DNA of 64,000 nucleotides, from the NCBI GenBank assembly GCA_036677425.1, contig JARFVT010000013.1:1-64000 (forward strand), read 5' to 3'. Shown piece by piece: positions 15,702 to 22,983 of the stretch. The DNA is from JARFVT01 sp036677425. GTDB taxonomy: Bacteria > Pseudomonadota > Alphaproteobacteria > UBA8366 > Aestuariispiraceae. The position numbers were made by a program, and so were the translations under genes. The notes under the pieces were generated by a model. It searched no databases. It had not been told where the DNA came from and worked only from the letters and a program-made list of their open reading frames with translations. The first letter of the stretch is position 1, and every line of letters begins with the position of its first letter.

Positions 15702-16874
15702 ATGTCGAGTAAAATTACATCTAAAAGTGATATGACCCTAATGGTCGCATTTTCACTTGCTGTTTTGACCATGCCGCTTTGGCTTGGGGTAATTGGCGCG
15801 GGCTATCCTGATCTTTTGCAACGCTTTGCAATTTACGGTATTTTTGCGGTTGGTTTTAATATCTTATTTGGTTTGACTGGATATTTATCCTTTGGTCATG
15901 CAGCTTTCTTGGGTATTGGTTCTTATGCGGCTGTTTGGTCGTTTAAGCTTCTGACGATGAATATAATTCCTGGTGTTATCTTTGCCGTTTTACTTGCAGG
16001 CGCATTTGCCTTGTTAATCGGCTTTATTTGTTTGCGCCGTTCGGGTATTTATTTCTCTATTCTGACGCTGGCCTTTGCTCAGATGAGCTATAACCTTGCT
16101 TATTCCGTATTAACTCCAATCACCAATGGTGAAACAGGGTTGCAATTATCATTGCAAGATCCGCGCGCTCTTGATGCCGCCGTTGGTGTTGAACGCACAG
16201 CAGGCTTACCAGCAACCAATTTATTTGGTATATTGATGAGTGGATATACGGGGTTTTATGTCTGTGCCATATTATTAATATTGGGCTTTTATATATCGCT
16301 ACGTATTTTTCGTTCGCCATTTGGGATGATGTTAAAGGCGGTTAAATCCAATCAAAATAGAATGAGCTATACTGGATTGAATACCAAGCCATATACATTG
16401 GTGGCATTTGTTATATCGGGTATGTATGCGGGGCTTGCTGGCGCATTATTGGCTTCTACCGATCCTTTGGCTGGCGCGGAGCGCATGCAATGGACTGCAT
16501 CGGGCGAGGTTGTTCTAATGACAATTCTTGGCGGTGTTGGCACATTATTAGGACCAGTTATTGGTGCTGGCATAATTAAATATTTTGAAAATATTTTCTC
16601 TGCTTATAACCATGATATTTTACAACAAATGTTTGATTTTATGCCAACATGGCTTGCGGATATTGCCGTTGCAATTTCATCAGAATTTGTTGGTGAAGGC
16701 TGGCATTTAACCTTGGGTCTTTTATTCATGGGAATTGTTATTTTCTTACCAGGCGGCCTAGTCGAAGGTTTTGAACGTTTCTATGTTTATATTAAGAACA
16801 AGATAAAGCCATCTGATACTGCGAAATCTGATGCGGATGATTTAGTCAACAATGATTCTGCTGGTAAAGGATAA
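15702..16874 (+). CDS. livM: ABC transporter permease, LivM type
   Basis: 390 aa, second membrane subunit (LivM/UrtC family). Conserved AVGFNILFGLTGYLSFGHAA near residue 50 and the loop RSPFGMMLKAVKSNQNRM. About nine to ten hydrophobic segments and a hydrophilic C-terminal tail (KPSDTAKSDADDLVNN). Forms a heterodimer with the preceding LivH-type permease. Separated from its neighbours by 4-5 bp, so co-translated in the operon. Confidence 0.92.
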   Translation: MSSKITSKSDMTLMVAFSLAVLTMPLWLGVIGAGYPDLLQRFAIYGIFAVGFNILFGLTGYLSFGHAAFLGIGSYAAVWSFKLLTMNIIPGVIFAVLLAGAFALLIGFICLRRSGIYFSILTLAFAQMSYNLAYSVLTPITNGETGLQLSLQDPRALDAAVGVERTAGLPATNLFGILMSGYTGFYVCAILLILGFYISLRIFRSPFGMMLKAVKSNQNRMSYTGLNTKPYTLVAFVISGMYAGLAGALLASTDPLAGAERMQWTASGEVVLMTILGGVGTLLGPVIGAGIIKYFENIFSAYNHDILQQMFDFMPTWLADIAVAISSEFVGEGWHLTLGLLFMGIVIFLPGGLVEGFERFYVYIKNKIKPSDTAKSDADDLVNNDSAGKG

Positions 16875-16879
16875 TAATT

Positions 16880-17635
16880 ATGGGTATTCTTGAAGTACGC
16901 AATGTGAATAAAAACTTTGCTGGGTTGCAGGCATTAAACAAAGTCCATCTTGATATTGAAGAAGGATCTGTCCATGCGATTATCGGGCCAAATGGTGCGG
17001 GTAAATCAACTTTACTTAACGCCTTTGTTGGTCGGTTAGTCCCAGATTCTGGTAGTGTTATTTTTAATGGCACGTCATTGCTTGGTCTTAGCCCGCATGA
17101 GATTAATCAGCATGGGGTTGCAAGAGTTTTTCAAACACCAGAAATTTTTGAAGAATTGACAATTTTGGAAAATGTTATCATCCCTACATATGCTAAACGT
17201 GATGGTGCATTTAATTTTAATGCGTGGAAGCGGTCTGATATGGATGTGGAAATACGTGAAAAGGCTGAACATGCCCTGCATGATGTTGGTTTGGTTGATT
17301 GCATGGATGATCATTCTGGTTCCATGTCGCGTGGCAATAAACGGCGTTTGGAACTTGCCATGTGTTTAGTGCAAGAACCACAATTATTATTATTGGATGA
17401 ACCAACGGCGGGAATGTCACGGGCGGATACCAATAATATTATTGACCTGTTGAAAAAAATTGGCGAACGTAAAATAACCAAAATCATAATTGAACATGAT
17501 ATGCATGTGGTATTTTCACTGGCAACTAAGGTTAGTGTTATGGCACAAGGAACGGTTATTGCCGAAGGTATACCAGAAGAAATTAAAACCGACCCACGGG
17601 TTCAAGAAGCCTATCTTGGAGGAGCGCATCTATGA
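16880..17635 (+). CDS. livG: ABC transporter ATP-binding protein, LivG type
   Basis: 251 aa ATPase. Walker A GPNGAGKST, Q-loop and FQTPEIFEELTILENV typical of LivG/UrtD, a variant signature SMSRGNKRRLELAM in place of LSGGQ, Walker B LLLLDEPTAGMS and the H-loop IIIEHDMHVV. It drives uptake together with the LivF-type ATPase, whose ATG overlaps its stop codon (ATGA at 17632). The altered signature is common in UrtD/LivG proteins and does not imply loss of function. Confidence 0.93.
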   Translation: MGILEVRNVNKNFAGLQALNKVHLDIEEGSVHAIIGPNGAGKSTLLNAFVGRLVPDSGSVIFNGTSLLGLSPHEINQHGVARVFQTPEIFEELTILENVIIPTYAKRDGAFNFNAWKRSDMDVEIREKAEHALHDVGLVDCMDDHSGSMSRGNKRRLELAMCLVQEPQLLLLDEPTAGMSRADTNNIIDLLKKIGERKITKIIIEHDMHVVFSLATKVSVMAQGTVIAEGIPEEIKTDPRVQEAYLGGAHL

Positions 17636-18378
17636 CAAATATAATTAAACCCAAAAAGAGTGTTGGTAGCGATCCTGCGTTTTTCTCCGTTTGGGATATG
17701 CATGCGTATTATGGTGAAAGCTATATCGTTCAAGGGGTAAGCTTTGATATTCGTGAAGGTGAGATTTTGGCATTGCTTGGTCGTAATGGTGCGGGTAAAA
17801 CATCAACTTTACGTGCCATAAGCCGTATGACAGACCCAATGTTAACACGCGGTGAAATTTGGCTTGATCATAAACCATTGCATGGAATGAAATCATTCGA
17901 AGCGGCGCAAAATGGCTTAGGACTTGTGCCAGAAGACCGTTGTATTATCCCCGGATTAACCGTTGAGGAAAATCTTGAATTAGCTCAGATTGCGGAACCA
18001 AAGGGCTGGTCAATTGAAAGATTATATGATCATTTCCCAAGATTAGCAGAACGACGCAAGCAGGAAGGTGTAACACTTTCTGGTGGCGAACAACAAATGT
18101 TGGCGGTGGCAAGGGCATTAGCACGCGATGTTAAGTTATTATTACTTGATGAGCCTTATGAAGGCTTGGCACCAGTGATTGTTCATGAGATTGAAAAAAT
18201 ACTTGAAGAAATTAAAAACCTTGGCATCACATCAATAATCGTTGAGCAAAACGCAATCGCCGCGTTACATTTGGCCGATAGAGCAATAATTTTAGATATG
18301 GGGCAGGTTGCATTTGATGGCACAGCCCAAGAGGTCTTGGATAATGAAGAATTACGCCATGAATATTTAGCAATTTAA
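17632..18378 (+). CDS. livF: ABC transporter ATP-binding protein, LivF type
   Basis: 248 aa, second ATPase of the transporter. Walker A LGRNGAGKTST, signature LSGGEQQMLAVARAL, Walker B LLLLDEPYEGLAP and H-loop SIIVEQN match LivF/UrtE. The start overlaps the livG stop by 4 bp, indicating translational coupling. A terminator follows at 18403, closing the operon. Confidence 0.93.
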   Translation: MTNIIKPKKSVGSDPAFFSVWDMHAYYGESYIVQGVSFDIREGEILALLGRNGAGKTSTLRAISRMTDPMLTRGEIWLDHKPLHGMKSFEAAQNGLGLVPEDRCIIPGLTVEENLELAQIAEPKGWSIERLYDHFPRLAERRKQEGVTLSGGEQQMLAVARALARDVKLLLLDEPYEGLAPVIVHEIEKILEEIKNLGITSIIVEQNAIAALHLADRAIILDMGQVAFDGTAQEVLDNEELRHEYLAI

Positions 18379-18402
18379 TGCCTATGTATCTTAATATGTG
18401 AT

Positions 18403-18444
18403 AAAAACAAATCGTGATATTTAATCGGGGTTTGTTTTTATTTT
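18403..18444 (+). terminator. Rho-independent terminator of the ABC transporter operon
   Basis: Stem AAAAACAAA (18403-18411) with TTTGTTTTT (18431-18439) and further T residues. AT-rich, so moderate strength; lies 25 bp after the livF stop. Confidence 0.6.
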
Positions 18445-18481
18445 AAGAGCCTATTTAAATTTTAATTGAGTGAATTTTATT

Positions 18482-19369
18482 ATGATTACTGATATTGATT
18501 CTATTGATATAAGGCCAAGAAGATCGGCGCTTTATATTCCTGCTTCAAATAAATATCGCTTGGAAAAGGGACGCAATCTTGCCAGCGATATGCTGATCAT
18601 GGATTTAGAAGATGCGGTATCACCGGCGCAAAAAATATCTGCTCGTGATAATATAATTGAGGTTATTAAAGAAGGTGGCTTTAATAACCGTGAAATTTTA
18701 GTGCGTGTTAATGGTTATTCAACTATATGGGGCAAAGATGATGTTAAAATAATGGCATCAAGCGGTGCATCAGGGCTGGTTCTGCCTAAGGTTGATAATG
18801 CCCGTGATATTCAACAAATGGACGCGCTGATGAAATATTTTGGCGCACCAGATAATATGGCTATATGGGCGATGATTGAAACCCCAATGGGTGTATTACA
18901 TGCCGAAAAAATTGCTAAATCAAGCCCAAGACTGGCAGGGTTTATAATGGGTACAAATGATTTAGGTGCCGATTTATATGTGCGCGCTAACCATGATCGC
19001 AAACCATTATTAACCAGCTTATCCATATGTTTATTAGCAGCTAGAGCATATGGTCTGGTGATTTTAGATGGGGTTCATAGCAACATAAATGATGACATCG
19101 GCTTTGAAAAAGCATGTATTCAGGGACGTGAATTTGGCTTTGATGGGAAAAGCCTTGTTCATCCTAGAACCATTGCCCTGGCCAATAAATTTTTTGGCCC
19201 CTCCAATGATGATATAAAAAGGGCGCGACAAATAATTGCAGCTTCAAAAACAGCCATCAATGACGGTGATGGGGCAGTTGCATTGCCAGATGGGCAGCTG
19301 ATCGAGGCCTTGCACGCAAGAAATGCAGAAAAAACATTAAAAATGGCAGCGGTAATTGCAAATTTATAA
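18482..19369 (+). CDS. HpcH/HpaI-type CoA-ester lyase (malyl-CoA lyase/CitE-like)
   Basis: 295 aa from ATG at 18482; a GTG four codons upstream is also possible. TIM-barrel CitE/malyl-CoA-lyase family: RPRRSALYIPASNKYRLEKG at the start, the substrate-binding LIMDLEDAV, the metal-binding Glu in MIETPMGVLHAEKI, FIMGTNDLGADL and FDGKSLVHPRTI near the C-terminus. Such enzymes interconvert malyl-CoA or methylmalyl-CoA with glyoxylate and acyl-CoA, or act as CoA-thioesterases. With aceA in the same window a role in glyoxylate metabolism is plausible. It lies just after the ABC operon but behind a terminator and has its own ~100-bp upstream region. Confidence 0.85.
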   Translation: MITDIDSIDIRPRRSALYIPASNKYRLEKGRNLASDMLIMDLEDAVSPAQKISARDNIIEVIKEGGFNNREILVRVNGYSTIWGKDDVKIMASSGASGLVLPKVDNARDIQQMDALMKYFGAPDNMAIWAMIETPMGVLHAEKIAKSSPRLAGFIMGTNDLGADLYVRANHDRKPLLTSLSICLLAARAYGLVILDGVHSNINDDIGFEKACIQGREFGFDGKSLVHPRTIALANKFFGPSNDDIKRARQIIAASKTAINDGDGAVALPDGQLIEALHARNAEKTLKMAAVIANL

Positions 19370-19521
19370 TAAGTGATTAACCTTTAAATAATAAGTTTAC
19401 TTATAGAAAATATTTTATAATAATTAATTATGGTTACAATTGCAAAACCATGAATGTTGTTATATAAATATGCATAATTATTATTAAATATTAATATAAC
19501 CAAAAACTAATAGGAAAATTT

Positions 19522-19926
19522 ATGGCTATGCATAACAGGCCGTTATCGCCACATTTGCAAGTTTACCGCATGCAATGGACGATGATATATTCTATTCTAA
19601 ATCGTGCAACTGGTGTTGCTTTGTCGGTTGGGGCGTTATTTTTAACTTGCTGGTTAGTGGCTCTTGGTGCTGGATTTGATCAGTTTCAAACTGTACAAGA
19701 TTTTATCACATCATATATTGGGCGTATTATGTTGCTTGGCTGGACATGGTCATTGATTTATCATCTATGTGCTGGAATTCGCCATATTATATGGGATGCT
19801 GGGGCAATGTTAGAATTAAAGGCTGCTCAAATATCTGGTCATTTAGTCATGATAGCCTCAATAGTTATAACTGCTGTAATTTGGTTTTGTGCATATTATG
19901 GCGGCAGTTATTATGGGGGCGCATGA
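19522..19926 (+). CDS. sdhC: Succinate dehydrogenase cytochrome b556 subunit
   Basis: 134 aa membrane anchor of complex II with three hydrophobic segments. RPLSPHLQVYRMQWTMIYSI is the quinone-site motif and HLCAGIRHIIWD carries the haem-ligand histidine. It anchors SdhAB and passes electrons to ubiquinone. First gene of sdhCDAB; sdhD begins 1 bp after its stop. Confidence 0.96.
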   Translation: MAMHNRPLSPHLQVYRMQWTMIYSILNRATGVALSVGALFLTCWLVALGAGFDQFQTVQDFITSYIGRIMLLGWTWSLIYHLCAGIRHIIWDAGAMLELKAAQISGHLVMIASIVITAVIWFCAYYGGSYYGGA

Positions 19927-19927
19927 T

Positions 19928-20308
19928 ATGAATGTTACTACACCACTTAAAAAAATTCGCGGCCTTGGTTCTGCAAAATATGGCACTCATCATTGGTGGG
20001 TGCAACGTTTAACCTCGGTTACCCTTATTCCACTTACATTATGGTTTGTATTTTCCATATTATCATTTGGCGCAACTGATTATAATCAGGCAATTATCTG
20101 GGCCAGCGAACCACATAATTCTGTTCTGTTATTAATGTTGGTTATAATCACCTTTCATCATAGCCAGTTAGGGTTGCAAGTGGTAATTGAAGATTATATC
20201 CATTGCGAAATTATTAAGATATGCAGTTTAATTGGCATTAAATTTTTAAACTTCGCCCTCGCTGTTACTGGATGTTTTGCCATCTTAAAAATCGCTTTTG
20301 GAGGCTGA
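19928..20308 (+). CDS. sdhD: Succinate dehydrogenase hydrophobic membrane anchor subunit
   Basis: 126 aa from ATG at 19928; an earlier in-frame ATG at 19889 lies inside sdhC and is unlikely. Three hydrophobic segments; YGTHHWWVQRLTSVTLIPLT and FHHSQLGLQVVIEDYIH fit alphaproteobacterial SdhD, the latter with the haem-side histidine. Five bp separate it from sdhA. Confidence 0.95.
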   Translation: MNVTTPLKKIRGLGSAKYGTHHWWVQRLTSVTLIPLTLWFVFSILSFGATDYNQAIIWASEPHNSVLLLMLVIITFHHSQLGLQVVIEDYIHCEIIKICSLIGIKFLNFALAVTGCFAILKIAFGG

Positions 20309-20313
20309 TATAA

Positions 20314-22107
20314 ATGCCTATTAAAGATTATAAAATAATTGATCATACATATGACGTTGTTGTTGTCGGGGCTGGTGGTGCTGGGTTACGCGCAACATTT
20401 GGTTTGGCAGAGCAGGGTTTAAAAACCGCATGTATAACCAAGGTTTTCCCCACCAGATCACATACGGTCGCTGCCCAAGGCGGCGTTTCGGCTTCACTTG
20501 GCAATATGGGGCCAGATGATTGGCGTTGGCATATGTATGATACGGTCAAGGGTTCTGATTGGCTTGGTGATCAAGATGCTATTGAATATATGGTGCGTGA
20601 AGCAGTGCCAGCAATAATTGAATTAGAACATTATGGCGTTCCATTCTCGCGAACAGAAGATGGTAAAATTTACCAACGTCCATTTGGTGGTATGACAACA
20701 AATTATGGCGAAGGCCCACCAGCGCAACGCACATGCGCGGCGGCGGATCGCACTGGTCATGCCATGTTGCACACGCTTTATCAACAATCATTAAAGCATC
20801 AAGCAGAATTTTATATTGAATATTTTGCCATGGATTTAATCATGGAAGACGGTGTTTGTCGCGGCGTTATGGCATGGAATCTTGATGATGGGACTATTCA
20901 CCGTTTTCGTGCTAAAAAAGTTATTTTGGCAACTGGTGGCTATGGTCGTGCTTATTTTTCTGCCACATCGGCGCATACTTGCACTGGTGATGGCGGCGGC
21001 ATGGTATTACGTGCGGGTTTACCATTACAAGATTCGGAATTTGTTCAATTTCACCCAACGGGAATTTATGGCGCTGGCTGTTTAATAACCGAGGGTGTGC
21101 GCGGCGAAGGTGGTTATCTAACCAACTCTGAAGGCGAACGTTTCATGGAACGTTATGCACCATCGGCCAAGGATTTAGCATCACGCGATGTGGTTAGTCG
21201 TTCGATGACTATGGAAATAAATGCAGGGCGCGGCGTTGGGCCAAAGGGTGATCATATATATTTACATATTGAACATCTTGATCCTGAACTTATTCAAGAA
21301 CGTTTGCCGGGTATCGCCGAATCTGCGCGAATTTTTGCTAATGTTGATGTTTCAAAAGAACCAATACCGGTTATTCCAACTTGTCATTATAATATGGGCG
21401 GTATTCCGACCAATTATAATGGTGAAGTATTAACCATTCGTGATGGTGACCCAGATGCCACGGTCGAAGGGTTAATGGCGGCTGGTGAAGCTGCTTGTGT
21501 TTCTGTGCATGGGGCAAATCGCCTTGGTTCAAATTCATTACTTGATTTGGTGGTGTTTGGGCGTGCCGTTGCCATAAGATGTGGTGAAACCATCGATAAA
21601 ACCGCAGCCCATCGACCACTTGCCGATGATGCAGGTTATGATAGCTTAGAAAGGCTTGATAAATTACGTAACGCATCAGGTAATAGCAGCACCGCAGAAA
21701 TTCGTGGTGAAATGCAGCTGGTAATGCAACAGCATTGCGCCGTGTTTAGAACTGGTGACAGCCTGAATGAAGGCATTGAAAAAATGAAAATGATCTGGAA
21801 AAAACTTTCAGATATTAAGGTTTCTGATCGTTCAATGATTTGGAATTCCGATTTGGTCGAAACATTAGAATTAGAAAATCTTATGGCACAAGCCATGGTA
21901 ACGATAATTGGTGCAGAAACCAGAAAAGAATCCCGTGGCGCACAAGCGCGCGAGGATTTTCCAGATCGTGATGATAAAATATGGATGAAACATACGGTCG
22001 CTTGGATTGACGCGGCGGGCAATGTCAAGCTTGATTACCGCCCCGTGCATATGCAACCGATGAGCAATGACATTGACCATATCCCGCCTAAGGCGCGGGT
22101 ATATTAA
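20314..22107 (+). CDS. sdhA: Succinate dehydrogenase flavoprotein subunit
   Basis: 597 aa, standard length. It oxidises succinate to fumarate in the TCA cycle at the inner membrane and handles the succinate released by isocitrate lyase. N-terminal Rossmann VVVGAGGAGLRATFGL, covalent-FAD histidine in TRSHTVAAQGG, active-site region FVQFHPTGIYGAGCLITEG and the C-terminal WMKHTVAWID. Located between the two anchors and sdhB in the usual order. Confidence 0.98.
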   Translation: MPIKDYKIIDHTYDVVVVGAGGAGLRATFGLAEQGLKTACITKVFPTRSHTVAAQGGVSASLGNMGPDDWRWHMYDTVKGSDWLGDQDAIEYMVREAVPAIIELEHYGVPFSRTEDGKIYQRPFGGMTTNYGEGPPAQRTCAAADRTGHAMLHTLYQQSLKHQAEFYIEYFAMDLIMEDGVCRGVMAWNLDDGTIHRFRAKKVILATGGYGRAYFSATSAHTCTGDGGGMVLRAGLPLQDSEFVQFHPTGIYGAGCLITEGVRGEGGYLTNSEGERFMERYAPSAKDLASRDVVSRSMTMEINAGRGVGPKGDHIYLHIEHLDPELIQERLPGIAESARIFANVDVSKEPIPVIPTCHYNMGGIPTNYNGEVLTIRDGDPDATVEGLMAAGEAACVSVHGANRLGSNSLLDLVVFGRAVAIRCGETIDKTAAHRPLADDAGYDSLERLDKLRNASGNSSTAEIRGEMQLVMQQHCAVFRTGDSLNEGIEKMKMIWKKLSDIKVSDRSMIWNSDLVETLELENLMAQAMVTIIGAETRKESRGAQAREDFPDRDDKIWMKHTVAWIDAAGNVKLDYRPVHMQPMSNDIDHIPPKARVY

Positions 22108-22124
22108 GCTAAAGGGTAAAAATA

Positions 22125-22916
22125 ATGGCTGAATTCTCATTACCAACAAACTCCAAAATACGCAAAGGCAAAAAATGGCCTAATGCAGATGGTAATTCAA
22201 ATGGTAAGAATATCCGTAAATTTAATGTCTATCGCTGGACACCTGATGATGGTCAAACGCCACAGGTTGATACCTATGAAATAGATATGGATGAATGCGG
22301 GCCAATGGTTTTGGACGCTTTGATTAAAATTAAAAATGAACAAGATGCAACGCTTACTTTTAGGCGATCATGCCGCGAAGGAATTTGCGGTTCTTGTGCC
22401 ATGAATATTGACGGTACAAATACATTGGCTTGTACTAAATATAACACCGAAGTGGAGGGCGATGTTAATATTTATCCATTGCCGCATATGGATGTTGTTA
22501 AAGATCTTGTGCCTGATTTAACCCATGCCTATGCACAATTAACATCGATTGAGCCATGGATAAAAACCCAAAGTGCAAACCCACCAGATCAAGAACGTTT
22601 GCAATCACCCGAAGATCGCAAGCTATTGGATGGTCTTTATGAATGTATTTTATGTTTTAGCTGCTCCACATCTTGCCCTAGCTATTGGTGGAATGGTGAT
22701 CGTTATTTAGGGCCAGCAGTTTTATTGCAAGCATATCGTTGGATCGCCGATAGCCGCGATGAATATACGGGCGAACGGTTGGATAATTTAGAAGACCCAT
22801 TCAGGCTTTATCGTTGTCACACAATTATGAATTGTACCAATACATGCCCAAAAGGCCTTAACCCTGCAAAGGCAATTGCGGAGATTAAAAAATTAATGGT
22901 TAAACGCCAAGGTTAG
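22125..22916 (+). CDS. sdhB: Succinate dehydrogenase iron-sulfur subunit
   Basis: 263 aa. The N-terminal ferredoxin domain has the [2Fe-2S] cysteines in SCREGICGSCAMNIDG; the C-terminal domain has CILCFSCSTSCPSYWWN and CHTIMNCTNTCPKGLNP for the [4Fe-4S] and [3Fe-4S] clusters. It relays electrons from SdhA to the quinone site. Last gene of the operon, followed by a terminator shared with glnE. Confidence 0.98.
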   Translation: MAEFSLPTNSKIRKGKKWPNADGNSNGKNIRKFNVYRWTPDDGQTPQVDTYEIDMDECGPMVLDALIKIKNEQDATLTFRRSCREGICGSCAMNIDGTNTLACTKYNTEVEGDVNIYPLPHMDVVKDLVPDLTHAYAQLTSIEPWIKTQSANPPDQERLQSPEDRKLLDGLYECILCFSCSTSCPSYWWNGDRYLGPAVLLQAYRWIADSRDEYTGERLDNLEDPFRLYRCHTIMNCTNTCPKGLNPAKAIAEIKKLMVKRQG

Positions 22917-22950
22917 AATTTTATTAGATATAGTTTATAATAGTTAAATT

Positions 22951-22983
22951 AAAACCAGTTGAGTATATCAGCTGGTTTTTTTT
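22951..22983. terminator. Bidirectional terminator between sdhB and glnE
   Basis: Inverted repeat AAAACCAGTTGA / TCAGCTGGTTTT around GTATA, followed by T-rich sequence on the plus strand and preceded by A-rich sequence that serves the minus strand. It overlaps the glnE stop codon (22968). Confidence 0.8.
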
